Below, in pieces: positions 12,700-22,567 of a DNA stretch of 64,000 nucleotides. Every line of letters begins with the position of its first letter. The stretch's first letter is position 1. The stretch is from Raphanus sativus. Taxonomy: Eukaryota; Streptophyta; Magnoliopsida; Brassicales; Brassicaceae. The stretch covers positions 1 to 64,000 of the forward strand of contig NW_026615356.1 in assembly GCF_000801105.2 (NCBI RefSeq), in the 5' to 3' direction. The notes under the pieces were generated by a model. The model was not told where the DNA came from. It worked only from the letters and a program-made list of their open reading frames with translations, and did no database searches. Made by a program: the position numbers and the translations under genes.

Positions 12700-12707
12700 T
12701 ATAAATA
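12700..12707 (+). promoter_or_regulatory. TATA box in the G 5' LTR
   Basis: TATAAATA about 130 bp before the LTR end, also present at 18038-18045 in the 3' LTR. It would drive the gag-pol RNA. Assigned by position and sequence only. Confidence 0.6.
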
Positions 12708-12841
12708 TGTAAGCTACTAAGATGAATAAACTAAGGAAACAGTTCTCCTTCTTTTCTCTCATCAAAATCGTCACTCTCTCTCTCTCTTACTCTCTCTCTC
12801 TTGTTCTTGAGTTATTCACTCTGTTCTTGAGATTTTCAACA

Positions 12842-12853
12842 TGGTATCAGAGC
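12842..12853 (+). other. Primer binding site of element G (tRNA-iMet type)
   Basis: TGGTATCAGAGC directly follows the LTR end CAACA. Confidence 0.92.
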
Positions 12854-13177
12854 TATAAGCTCCTGATTACCTTTCACTTCCGCAACATCACTCTGTTTAC
12901 TCATTCTCTACTAATTTTCTGTTTCATTTTCTCACTTTACTCTCCAGATTTCTTTTATCCAGTGGGTAATAAATCTGTGTTCTTGAGTGTTCTTGAGTGT
13001 CCTTGAGTGTTCTTGAATTTTTCTTCACTTTTCTGAGTTGTGCTTACTCTGTTCTGTCCCTATATTTATTTCTTGAGAGTTTATCTATTCTGGATTTGAT
13101 TCTCTTCAGTTCTAGAATTTATTTTTCTCAAACCCAGCCTTGAAATTTCAAATATTTCTTGGCGCCAGACTTGAAGG

Positions 13178-16100
13178 ATGGAGAGCTACAACCATGTGAA
13201 GATTCCAGTTACACTTAAGGGACCAGGAAACTACATTACCTGGTCTAGGATGACCATGACAGCCCTTGGAGGAAGAGGACTTTGGCAGCATGTGACTTCA
13301 AGCTCAGCTCCAAAGCAAACCACCCAAGGAGAAGATGGCAAGGAGATTGTAGTGGTAGATGAAGGCAAATGGGCTCAGGAAGATCTCATGGTGCTGTCTA
13401 TCTTGCATAGCTCTCTTGATGGTCCACTTATGGACACCTACTGTCACTGCACAACTCCAAAACAGTTGTGGGACACTTTGCAAAGGGTTTATGGCAACAC
13501 TTCAAACCTCACCAGAATCTATGAAGTGAAGAGAGCCATCAACAACTTGCAGCAAGAAGAAGGGGACTTCACCAAGCATCTTGGGAAGTATAGTCAGCTC
13601 TGGTCTGAACTAGAGATGCTAAGACCAGGCACCAATGACCCTGAAGTGATTGAGGCTAGGCGTGAGCAAGACAAAGTCTTTGGACTACTTCTCACACTCA
13701 GCCCAAGTCTCACTGATGTGGTTAGGCACATACTAAGAGATAAGGAGCTCCCAAGCTATGATGAAGTGTGTGCTCAACTACAAAAGGAGATAGGCTCAGA
13801 TGGACTCTTTGGTGGTGGAAAAGGAGAGTTATCTATGGTACACAAGGCTGAGAAGATGGAGAGTGTAGCAGCTAACAAAGCTTACTATAAACCAAGAGGA
13901 GGAGGAGATAGGTCAGTGTCTTGTGAGCACTGCAAGAAGAGTGGACACTCCAAGACCAACTGCTGGATCCTCCACCCCCATCTCAGGCCTACCTTAGCTA
14001 ACAAGTACAGCCAGGCCAGAGCACATGAAGCAAGAGCTCAAGAGCATCCAGCATCAAGCTCCATGCGCATGGGAGATGATGGGAGAGCCTTGATCTCTAC
14101 TACTCACACTGGAGGCTCCACTTCACACGCCATGTCTCATCCACCACCTGAGGATGCTTTCATCAGGAAGTCAGACATTGAGGCCTTGATCAAAGCCCTC
14201 AATGCAAACTCTGGTAACCAAAGTATTAATGCTTTAAATTCTATGCACAATGCTTCTCATACTGCTAGGCCTTTAATCATTGATTCAGGAGCCTCTCATC
14301 ATATGATTAGGGATGCTAGACTGATTAGTGATATTAAACCAGCTCTAGGCAGTGTTGTGATTGCAAATGGTGATAGAATTCCAATTGAGGGAGTAGGAAA
14401 TCTGAACTTGTTTAACAAAGAATCTCAAGCTTTTTATATGCCTGCCTTCACATCAAATTTATTATCTGTTAAAAGAGCTACTAATGACCTGAATTGCAAT
14501 GTTATTTTCAGTCCTAATGATGTTTGTTTTCAGGATATTAAGACCAGTAAGATGCTGGGAAAAGGTGTGAGCAAGGGAGAGCTTTACTTGCTTGAAGATA
14601 CCAATCTATCAGATTTATCTACTGCTTTTAATTCTGTTTTAGCTAGTAATGTGTTATGGCATGCTAGATTAGGCCATCCTCACTCTAGAGCTTTAAGCCT
14701 ATTGTTACCTAATTTATCTTTTCAGAATGAATCTTGTGAGGCTTGTATTCTTGGCAAACATTGCAAATCTGTTTTTCCTCAATCTATGACAGTTTATGAA
14801 AATTGTTTTGATCTAGTGCATTCTGATGTGTGGACTGCCCCTTGTGCATCTAGAGAAAACCATAAATATTTTGTGACATTCATAGATGAGAAATCAAAAT
14901 ACACTTGGCTCACACTGATTAAAAGCAAAGATAGAGTTTTAGAAGCTTTTATTAACTTCCAAAACTATGTAACTAACCATTTCAATTCCAAGATCAAAAT
15001 ATTTAGGTCTGATAATGGTGGGGAGTATACTAGCAATGCCTTTAAACAACACCTAGCAAAGCATGGCATCATTCATCAAACAAGCTGCCCATACACACCA
15101 CAACAAAATGGAGTTGCTGAGAGGAAGAATAGACATCTTATGGAGGTTGCAAGGAGCATGATGTTTCATACAAATGTTCCAAAGAGGTTTTGGGGAGATG
15201 CTGTGATCACAGCTTGCTATCTGATCAACAGGATTCCCACCAAAGTTCTCAAAGATGTCTCACCCTTTCAGGTATTAAACAAGATCACACCTCCATTAGA
15301 TCACTTGCGTGTGTTTGGTTGTGTGTGCTATGTCTTGACACCAGGAGAACAGAGAAATAAGCTGGAAGCCAAGAGTGTCAAGGGAATGTTCATAGGCTAT
15401 ACTCACACACAGAAAGGGTACAAGTGCTATATTCCAGATTCAAGAAGAGTTATGGTCTCAAGGGATGTCAAGTTTGTGGAATCAAAGGGGTACTATGATG
15501 AGAAGAGCTGGGAAAACCTTAGGGATCTCTCACAAGGACCTTCTGATAGAGCAAACAACCTGAGAACCATTATGGAGAGTTTGGGAATCAGCCTACCTCA
15601 AAGTAATGTGGCGCCAGTACCAGCACCATCAGCATCTACACCAGCTGCTGAGCATGATGACGAATCAGAACCAGTACCAGTTGTGGAGCCAGTCCATCTT
15701 GATCCTGAGGGAGGCAGTGAGCATGAATCAACACCAGCAAATGATTCAGCATCAACACATGATCAAGATGGAGCAGAATCTGATGGTGATCAAGGTCAGG
15801 AAGAAGCAGTGGTAGAAGAGCAGATTCAACCATTGAGAAGAAGTACTAGGGTGAGGAAGGATCCATCAAACTGGACCAGCACTAGAGTGTACTTCAACTC
15901 CAATGCAGTGGCTCATCCTACTCAAGCAGTCTGCTCCTTGGCATACTTTCCAGAAGAACATGTGGCGTTTATCACCCACCTAGATGAAGCTTACATACCA
16001 AAGACCTATGAGGAAGCAATGGCACTGGATGAGTGGAGAGAATCAGTGGGAGATGAGATAGGAGCTATGATCAAGAATGATACATGGTTTGAAACTCAAC

Positions 16101-17539
16101 TTCCAAAAGGCAAGAAGGCAGTAACAAGTCGCCTACTCTTCACTATCAAGTACAAAGCAAATGGACAACCAGAAAGGAAGAAGACAAGGCTGGTTGCAAG
16201 AGGGTACACTCAAGTCTATGGAGAAGACTATTTGGATACATTTGCACCAGTGGCTAAGCTTCACACCATAAGAGTTGTTCTCTCCTTGGCTGTTAACTTG
16301 GAATGGGATCTCTGGCAAATGGATGTCAAGAATGCATTTCTTCAAGGAGAATTAGAAGATGAAGTCTACATGAGACCACCACCAGGAATGGAAGACATGG
16401 TCAAACCAGGAAATGTACTTAGATTGAAGAAGGCAATCTATGGATTGAAGCAATCACCAAGAGCCTGGTATCACAAGCTTAGCACAACCCTTAATGGAAG
16501 AGGGTTTGTGAAATCAGAATCTGACCATACTCTCTTCACTCTCACCAGCAAGCAAGGCATTGTTGTAATCCTCATCTATGTTGATGATATTATCATCACT
16601 GGCAGCAACAAGGAAGGTATAATTTCAACTAAAGCTTTTCTTAAATCCTCATTTGATATTAAAGATTTGGGAGAGCTTAAGTACTTCCTTGGGATAGAAA
16701 TATGCCGCTCTAAAGAGGGGCTTTTCTTATGCCAAAGGAAGTACACACTTGATCTTTTAAATGAGGCAGGAGAGCTTGGTGGAAGAGTAGCCAAGACACC
16801 ACTTGAAGAGGGTTACAAGATATTGCGTGAGGGGGAGTTTGAAGATACACCATTTGGAGACTTCAAACTCTATAGAAGAATGGTGGGGAAGCTGATCTAT
16901 CTCACCATCACAAGACCAGACATTTGCTTTGCTGTCAACCAAGTGAGCCAGCATATGCAAGCACCAAAGGTTCACCATTGGAACATGGTGGAGAGGATCT
17001 TGAGATACCTAAGGGAGGCTCCTGGTCAAGGTGTTTGGATGGGTTGCAACAAGAGCACAGAGATTGTAGGGTATTGTGATGCAGATTGGGCTGGTGATAG
17101 AGTGGACAGGAGGTCTACTACTGGCTATTGCACCTTCATAGGAGGCAATTTGGTTACTTGGAAGAGCAAGAAGCAGAAGGTGGTATCATGTTCAAGTGCT
17201 GAGGCAGAATATAGAGCCATGAGGAAGCTAACCAGTGAGCTGATTTGGATCAGAAACCTGCTGAGAGACTTGGGCATTGAAACAACAACACCAATCACCA
17301 TGCACTGTGATAACCAGGCAGCCATTCACATAGCTTCAAACTCAGTGTTTCATGAGAGGACAAAGCATATTGAAGTGGATTGTCACAAGGTTAGACAAGC
17401 TGTGGAGCAGAAGATCATCCTACCTTGCTACACTAGAAGTGAAGACCAGCTAGCTGATATCTTCACCAAAGGAGCAAGCACTAAAGTCTGTGAGTCCATC
17501 CATCCAAGATTGGGGCTCATAGACTTAAGCAGACCATGA
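13178..17539 (+). CDS. Copia gag-pol polyprotein of element G (intact)
   Basis: A single 1453-residue frame begins at ATG 13178, 337 bp after the 5' LTR. In order: gag with GPGNYITWSRMTMTAL near the N-terminus; CCHC knuckle [14 protein letters not shown] (about 249-262); aspartic protease [10 protein letters not shown] (Asp about 369); GAG-pre-integrase with [10 protein letters not shown] and [10 protein letters not shown] (about 493-532); integrase DDE core with HSDVW (about 549), FRSDNGGEY (about 610) and GVAERKNRH (about 647); acidic, proline-rich linker (about 800-890); reverse transcriptase with VKNAFLQGE and YVDDIII (about 1134); RNase H with CDADWAGD, SSAEAEYRAM and DNQAAIH. PR-IN-RT-RH order defines Copia. 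All catalytic motifs I can see are kept, and the length is normal for the family. The polyprotein would be cut by its own protease in cytoplasmic particles, with cDNA integrated in the nucleus. Confidence 0.96.
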   Translation: MESYNHVKIPVTLKGPGNYITWSRMTMTALGGRGLWQHVTSSSAPKQTTQGEDGKEIVVVDEGKWAQEDLMVLSILHSSLDGPLMDTYCHCTTPKQLWDTLQRVYGNTSNLTRIYEVKRAINNLQQEEGDFTKHLGKYSQLWSELEMLRPGTNDPEVIEARREQDKVFGLLLTLSPSLTDVVRHILRDKELPSYDEVCAQLQKEIGSDGLFGGGKGELSMVHKAEKMESVAANKAYYKPRGGGDRSVSCEHCKKSGHSKTNCWILHPHLRPTLANKYSQARAHEARAQEHPASSSMRMGDDGRALISTTHTGGSTSHAMSHPPPEDAFIRKSDIEALIKALNANSGNQSINALNSMHNASHTARPLIIDSGASHHMIRDARLISDIKPALGSVVIANGDRIPIEGVGNLNLFNKESQAFYMPAFTSNLLSVKRATNDLNCNVIFSPNDVCFQDIKTSKMLGKGVSKGELYLLEDTNLSDLSTAFNSVLASNVLWHARLGHPHSRALSLLLPNLSFQNESCEACILGKHCKSVFPQSMTVYENCFDLVHSDVWTAPCASRENHKYFVTFIDEKSKYTWLTLIKSKDRVLEAFINFQNYVTNHFNSKIKIFRSDNGGEYTSNAFKQHLAKHGIIHQTSCPYTPQQNGVAERKNRHLMEVARSMMFHTNVPKRFWGDAVITACYLINRIPTKVLKDVSPFQVLNKITPPLDHLRVFGCVCYVLTPGEQRNKLEAKSVKGMFIGYTHTQKGYKCYIPDSRRVMVSRDVKFVESKGYYDEKSWENLRDLSQGPSDRANNLRTIMESLGISLPQSNVAPVPAPSASTPAAEHDDESEPVPVVEPVHLDPEGGSEHESTPANDSASTHDQDGAESDGDQGQEEAVVEEQIQPLRRSTRVRKDPSNWTSTRVYFNSNAVAHPTQAVCSLAYFPEEHVAFITHLDEAYIPKTYEEAMALDEWRESVGDEIGAMIKNDTWFETQLPKGKKAVTSRLLFTIKYKANGQPERKKTRLVARGYTQVYGEDYLDTFAPVAKLHTIRVVLSLAVNLEWDLWQMDVKNAFLQGELEDEVYMRPPPGMEDMVKPGNVLRLKKAIYGLKQSPRAWYHKLSTTLNGRGFVKSESDHTLFTLTSKQGIVVILIYVDDIIITGSNKEGIISTKAFLKSSFDIKDLGELKYFLGIEICRSKEGLFLCQRKYTLDLLNEAGELGGRVAKTPLEEGYKILREGEFEDTPFGDFKLYRRMVGKLIYLTITRPDICFAVNQVSQHMQAPKVHHWNMVERILRYLREAPGQGVWMGCNKSTEIVGYCDADWAGDRVDRRSTTGYCTFIGGNLVTWKSKKQKVVSCSSAEAEYRAMRKLTSELIWIRNLLRDLGIETTTPITMHCDNQAAIHIASNSVFHERTKHIEVDCHKVRQAVEQKIILPCYTRSEDQLADIFTKGASTKVCESIHPRLGLIDLSRP

Positions 17540-17670
17540 TCCCCTTAAGCCATGAAACATCTACTCTTTTTCCTTTTTGTGTTTTTATCCCACTGGGTTT
17601 TTCACACTAAGGTTTTAATGAGGGATGTGTTCATGGTTTCCAAGCTCAACCATGCTGTATGGTTAAGCTT

Positions 17671-17679
17671 GAGGGGGAG
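17671..17679 (+). other. Polypurine tract of element G
   Basis: GAGGGGGAG directly before the 3' LTR. It fixes the LTR start at TATTG. Confidence 0.85.
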
Positions 17680-18181
17680 TATTGAGCTGAGAAGTCAGAA
17701 TGTAAACAAGATGGAATAAAGAAGCAATGAGAAGTAAAGAGAGCGCAGCAACTTGATTTATCAACATTCCATGCAAGTCCTTGTGTTACAAGTCATTCCG
17801 TACAACCCAAGCTTACCTTGGAAGGCAAGACTTGGAGGGAACTCGTCAACTTGAGCAAAGGAGAGCAAGGAGACCGTTGGAGACAAGTTGACAAAGTTTG
17901 AACAGAAATGGGCAAGTCACATGTTCTGTTTAAGGGAGAGAGAGCCGTTAATGACCAGTCACTCTCACTGCATTTCTTTATTATATCTCATTTGTTGCCT
18001 ACTGATTTAATCTTGTTTATTCTGATTGTCTTTGTATTATAAATATGTAAGCTACTAAGATGAATAAACTAAGGAAACAGTTCTCCTTCTTTTCTCTCAT
18101 CAAAATCGTCACTCTCTCTCTCTCTTACTCTCTCTCTCTCTTGTTCTTGAGTTATTCACTCTGTTCTTGAGATTTTCAACA
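17680..18181 (+). repeat. 3' LTR of element G
   Basis: 502 bp, TATTGAGC to TCAACA, with a TATAAATA box at 18038-18045. Followed by the TAGAA target duplication. Confidence 0.94.
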
Positions 18182-18186
18182 TAGAA

Positions 18187-19692
18187 CAGCTTTCCTGTTG
18201 GTCTAAACTACCATCAAAACCTGCTGGAAGAAGATCTGTTGTTCCTGTTCTATCACTGAAACAAGAGGAGGAGAAGCTGCAAGCTTCTATATTAGCTTCA
18301 CCAATAAAACAGATTGAGGAGAGTCATGAAACTGAATCAGAACCAACAACTCTTTGTCTGAAGCTAGAGGAGGAAGTAAAAGTTGCAGAAGCTGAGTGTA
18401 GCCACGTGCCTGATCAAACAAAACAAGAAGAAGAAGTTCCTGGAGGGTCATCTAAAGCTCTTGAATTGGTGTTTTCTACTGTTGAGCAAGGTGATAGTTT
18501 TAAGAGTTTATCTTGTGAGTTTCTGATCAGACCTATCATATGTCTTCAGCTCAGCATAGTGGAGCATCTGGTGGTTGTTAAGGGCCTGCAACAAGTTGTT
18601 TTTGAACCAGGAGGAAGCTTGTGTGTGTTTAGAAAAAGTCACAAAATTCTGGAACAGAAAACAGCAGCCTTCAAGTATGATTTGCAGAGTTCATATACTC
18701 CTCAAAAACAAGATTTAAGGTCAAATCTTTTTGAAGGGAGAGAGGATGGAGTGATTCTAACTAGCTGCAGTAAACATAGAGGAAGAACAGGAGGCAACAC
18801 ATCCTTTATCAGCTTCATAACTGATCAGAACAAGCTGAGAAGAGATAAACAGGAATTGGTGGTGGTGAAAGAAAAGACAGAACTGGAGGATGAGTATGGG
18901 GACCAAACCACACGTCCACCTGACCAGAAAGAGGTTAAACTAAGAGTACATGGTCTTATGTTCATGAGCAGCACGTGTGTAGGATCATCATGGAGAGAAG
19001 CAAAAAGCTTCAAACTTTACAAAGTGGAGGAACCATCTACTTTAATAGCTACTGATATTGAGCAGAATTCCAAGCAGTTGTTGTGGCATGAAGAGGGGTT
19101 GCAATACTTTGTGTTTGACCCTGGAGAGACTCAATTTGTGATGATATTTCTGATTTCCAGGACAGGAACATTGGAGTTAACTGATCATGGATCTATTTGT
19201 TTACAAGTCTTGGATTTGAGGACAAATCCTTTTAAAGGAGGAGGGGATGGTGTGATCTTGATCAGGCTCAAACTTAAGAGATGGGATCCAATGTATGGAC
19301 AAGCTAAGCAACTGATCAATTCTTGGCTTAATGGACAGTTTCATGGTCTTATTGGCATGATCTATGAGGTTCTGGATAGAGAGAAGAGAAGAACTCTTGG
19401 TACTGCATGGAAACAACTTGAACAAGAAGGATTCAACCAGCTGAGCTTCACAGGAGCTATGGATATCATTCCCCACGTCCAAGTATGTATGAAGAACAAG
19501 GAAAACATGTCAGGAAGTTTTTGGATTGAGTTTGATTTGAAGTTAAGCGAAATAAGGCTTTTTCGGCCCAAAAGGAGAGCTGCAACTGTAATCTTGATCC
19601 ACTTGCTTTCTTGCTGGACCAACATCACGTGGAGGATCAAAAGACCATCAGGAGACACTCAAAGATCAAGTTCAAGTCGTGGCCTATCATAA
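18187..19692 (+). CDS. C-terminal part of the H protein: charged linker and LTR-encoded tail of unknown function
   Basis: This is the same frame as 11828-12145 once G and one TSD copy are removed: LE joins directly to QLSCWSKLPSK. It stays open for 501 codons to a stop at 19692. The first about 80 residues are rich in Glu and Lys. A motif DLRSNLFEGREDGVIL at about 18715-18765 recurs as DLRTNPFKGGGDGVIL at 19213-19260. It resembles the DxRxNPFxxGGxD tail that closes many plant Gypsy pol proteins. The last 148 codons lie in the 3' LTR and have no match I recognise. No enzyme motif is present. A lone reading frame starting at GTG 18406 would be misleading, since the real start is upstream of G. 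Confidence 0.68.
   Translation, partial: QLSCWSKLPSKPAGRRSVVPVLSLKQEEEKLQASILASPIKQIEESHETESEPTTLCLKLEEEVKVAEAECSHVPDQTKQEEEVPGGSSKALELVFSTVEQGDSFKSLSCEFLIRPIICLQLSIVEHLVVVKGLQQVVFEPGGSLCVFRKSHKILEQKTAAFKYDLQSSYTPQKQDLRSNLFEGREDGVILTSCSKHRGRTGGNTSFISFITDQNKLRRDKQELVVVKEKTELEDEYGDQTTRPPDQKEVKLRVHGLMFMSSTCVGSSWREAKSFKLYKVEEPSTLIATDIEQNSKQLLWHEEGLQYFVFDPGETQFVMIFLISRTGTLELTDHGSICLQVLDLRTNPFKGGGDGVILIRLKLKRWDPMYGQAKQLINSWLNGQFHGLIGMIYEVLDREKRRTLGTAWKQLEQEGFNQLSFTGAMDIIPHVQVCMKNKENMSGSFWIEFDLKLSEIRLFRPKRRAATVILIHLLSCWTNITWRIKRPSGDTQRSSSSRGLS
19234..19247 (+). other. Polypurine tract of element H
   Basis: AAAGGAGGAGGGGA directly before the LTR start TGGTG. Confidence 0.82.
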
Positions 19693-20247
19693 ACCAAAGA
19701 AGAACCAGCTTGTTGGTTTAATGTTATTTCTGTGTAATTGATTTCATTTAAATTAAACCAAGTTTTAATAGAATTAGGATTAGACCAGTAATAAACCAAT
19801 TTGAAATTGGATTAGGAATAGAATTAAACTAAACCATTCTGGTTTAGGATTAGGGTAGTTTGGCGTTTTCTTTTCTATTTATTCTGTACGCAGCTTTTGG
19901 AGAATGAATCAATCGACATTTTTTTATCTTCTTTGTTTTGAGTTTTCTCTCAATTCTGCTGGTGTGTAATATCCAGCCTTGGAGTATCAGGAGACGAGTC
20001 ATCCCTCTTGTGTCCCACATCAATCCACATACCTTGATACAGATTGAGTCTTTGATTCTCTGTTTGCAAGGATTATCTTCTGTGATCCATCTTAGACAAT
20101 ACAGGGTGATCCTGTGTCTGTGGAGCAGAAAAGAACATCTTTAGAGCATCCCATAGCTCTGAGGAGAAGACCATATTCATCATCTATCATCCACCCACGC
20201 CCCCTTCAAGAGATCCAGGGAGAGACAGCCATTCAAGGGTTGCACCA
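19248..20247 (+). repeat. 3' LTR of element H
   Basis: 1000 bp. By eye the only clear difference from 10735-11734 is T to G near the end (TTTCACCA against TTGCACCA). The LTR carries the end of the H reading frame up to 19692. Confidence 0.93.
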
Positions 20248-20769
20248 AAAAGAGATGAGAAGAATAGCAACTTGAGAAAAGTTACCATGCAGTAAAAATA
20301 AAGTTACTGCATGGTAAAAGAGGTAAAAGGAGAGTGTGAAGGTAAATGGAGAAGAGAAGTAACTTTGAAAGGAAGAGAAGGTTTGCACAGTATTGTGATC
20401 ACTCTAGATGAGAGTGGCGCGCCTCACTTGACCGTTTGAGGATAAAGCAAGGCTGTATACAGCCTGTAAAGTGAGCAAGCATGTAAACACTCTCAGCCAA
20501 GCATTTCAAACTAGACCATTGACCTCACATGCTCCTAATAGTGTTTAGACCTTGCGCAACCCTTGTAATCTCTCCTCTTTATATACATTGTAACCTCATT
20601 AATAAAATGCATACTCTTTGAAACTCTTTCACTCTCGATCTCTCTCAAGATGTTACTATACACTATTGAATCTGGAAACACAATCTCTCATATTTAACTT
20701 GGATTCTCTTCTATTCTCTCTTAATCTCTCATCAATCTCTCAATACTATCTCTATTCTCTAAAATCTCA
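20248..20769 (+). repeat. Remainder of the 3' LTR of element E
   Basis: Continues the LTR cut at 10734 and ends AAAATCTCA. It holds the conserved 14-bp inverted repeat (20282-20317), GGCGCGCC near 20415, a TTTATATAC box near 20580 and AATAAA after it. Together with 10686-10734 the LTR is about 571 bp, as in A. Confidence 0.9.
20282..20317 (+). repeat. Inverted repeat (hairpin) in the E 3' LTR
   Basis: Perfect 14-bp arms TTACCATGCAGTAA and TTACTGCATGGTAA with an 8-base AT-rich loop. Identical in the LTRs at 30072 and 59893. Confidence 0.85.
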
Positions 20770-22567
20770 ATAACCAGGAAGTTGAATAAATCTCATAGGA
20801 GTTGTGAGTAAGGATATCCCACCTTCTATCCAGATGATTCCAGATTAGCCTGTTCGGACATATGGCAATATCTTCATGATTCTTATCAAACCAGGATGAA
20901 CCACGATCTAAGTAGCATTATTTGGAACCAATAATCAGTGGAGAATAACCAGGAAGTTGAATAAATCTCATAAGTGTTGTGAGCAAGAAGATATCCCACC
21001 TTCTATCCAGATGATTCCAGATTAGCCTGTTCGGACATATGTCAATATTCTTCATGATTCTTATCAAACCAGGATGAACCAATATATAAGAAGCTTGATT
21101 GGAACCACTAATCAGTGGAGAATAACCAGGAAGTTGAATAAATCTCACATGAGTTGTGAGTAAGAAGATATCCCACTTTATATCCAGATGATTCCAGATT
21201 AGCCTGTTCGGACATATGGCAATATCTTCATGATTCTTATCAAACCAGGATGAACCACGATCTAAGAAGCTTTATTTGGAACCACTAATCAGTGGGAGAA
21301 TAACTAGGAAGTTGAATAAATCTCACAGGAGTTGTGAGTAAGAAGATATCCCACTTTATATCCAGATGATTCCAGATTAGCCTGTTCGGACATATTGCAA
21401 TATCTTCATGATTCTTATCAAACCAGGATGAACCACGATCTAAGAAGCTTTATTTGGAACCACTAATCAGTGGAGAATAACCAGGAAGTTGAATAAATCT
21501 CATAGGAGTTGTGATTAAGAAGATATCCCACTTTCTATCCAGATGATTCCAGATTAGCCTTTTCGGACATATGGCAATATCTTCATGATTCTTATCAAAC
21601 CAGGATGAACCAATATATAAGAAGCTTGATTGGGAACCACTAATCAGTGAAGAATAACCAGGAAGTTAAATAAATCTCATAGGAGTTGTGAGTAAGAAGA
21701 TATCCCACTTTCTATCCAGATGATTCCAGATTAGCCTGTTCAGACATATGGCAATATCTTCATGATTCTTATCAAACCAGGATGAACCACGATCTAAGAA
21801 GCTTTATTTGGAACCACTAATCAGTGGAGAATAACCAGGAAGTTGAATAAATCTCATAAGTGTTGTGAGCAAGAAGATATCCCACCTTCTATCCAGATGA
21901 TTCCAGATTAGCCTGTTCGGACATATGCCATTATCTTCATGATTCTTATCAAACCAGGATGAACCACGATCTAAGAAGCTTTATTTGGAACCACTAATCA
22001 GTGGAGAATAACCAGGAAGTTGAATAAATCTCATAGGAGTTGTGAGTAAGAAGATATCCCACTTTCTATCCAGATGATTCCAGATTAGCCTGTTCGGACA
22101 TATGGCAATATCTTCATGATTCTTATCAAACCAGGATGAACCACGATCTAAGAAGCTTTATTTGGAACCACTAATCAGTGGAGAATAACCAGGAAGTTGA
22201 ATAAATCTCATAGGAGTTGTGATTAAGAAGATATCCCACTTTCTATCCAGATGATTCCAGATTAGCCTGTTCGGACATATGGGAATATCTTCATGATTCT
22301 TATCAAACCAGGATGAACCACGATCTAAGAAGCTTTATTTGGAACCACTAATCAGTGGAGAATAACCAGGAAGTTGAATAAATCTCATAGGAGTTGTGAT
22401 TAAGAAGATATCCCACTTTCTAACCAGATGATTCCAGATTAGCCTTTTCGGACATATGGCAATATCTTCATGATTCTTATCAAACCAGGATGAACCACGA
22501 TCTAAGAAGCTTATTTGGAACCACTAATCAGTGGATAATAACCAGGAAGTCGAATAAATCTCATAAG
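20770..22567 (+). repeat. 177-bp centromere-like tandem satellite, about 10 monomers
   Basis: The start motif ATAACCAGGAAGTTG recurs at about 20770, 20945, 21122, 21300, 21477, 21654, 21831, 22008, 22185, 22362 and 22538, almost always 177 bp apart. Most monomers have an AAGCTT site. They differ by scattered substitutions. Parts such as CCAGGAAGTTGAATAAATCT agree with my memory of the 176-bp Brassica CentBr family. No coding potential. The array is cut at 22567 by element I. Confidence 0.95.

Larger units (their letters stand above)
12146..12841 (+). repeat. 5' LTR of element G, with an internal 196-bp tandem duplication
   Basis: 696 bp against 502 bp for the 3' LTR. The segment 12150-12345 is repeated exactly at 12346-12541, while the 3' LTR has it once. 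A TATAAATA box lies at 12700-12707 and a CT-rich tract near the end. Confidence 0.92.
12146..18181 (+). mobile_element. Element G: apparently intact Copia retrotransposon inserted in H
   Basis: Flanked by the 5-bp duplication TAGAA (12141-12145 and 18182-18186). The LTRs run from TATTGAGCTGAG to TTTTCAACA, so the 5' terminus is TA rather than TG. It has a tRNA-iMet primer site, one uninterrupted 1453-codon gag-pol frame and a purine tract. The two LTRs differ by a 196-bp tandem duplication in the 5' copy, a CT-repeat length change and about one substitution. It is the youngest-looking element of the left block and the only one with a full set of enzymes. Confidence 0.95.
10735..20247 (+). mobile_element. 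Element H: Gypsy-derived, gag-only LTR retrotransposon, interrupted by G
   Basis: Two 1000-bp LTRs (10735-11734 and 19248-20247) start TGGTG and end CACCA, and are almost identical by eye. A tRNA-iMet primer site follows the first and a purine tract precedes the second. Without G (12146-18181 plus one TSD copy) the interior is only about 1.5 kb. It carries one continuous reading frame that starts as a Gypsy gag and runs into the 3' LTR. No protease, reverse transcriptase, RNase H or integrase is present, so mobility needed proteins from another element. Confidence 0.88.
1..20769 (+). mobile_element. Element E: Copia LTR retrotransposon, 5' end outside the window, interrupted by F and H
   Basis: The window opens in the last 91 bases of its 5' LTR, which match 20679-20769 at the other end apart from one extra A. 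After the LTR come a tRNA-iMet primer binding site, a decayed gag-pol, a purine tract and a 3' LTR (10686-10734 plus 20248-20769). F is inserted at 2348-8141 and H at 10735-20247. The right flank is centromere-like satellite, so E inserted into the satellite array. E belongs to the same family as A and A2 on the right. Its coding part is full of single-base indels and is dead. Confidence 0.93.

Noticed and set aside
18406..19692. Host gene of 428 residues
   Set aside because: The frame is open upstream to G's target site, continues the gag frame of H, and ends inside an LTR found twice. It belongs to H.
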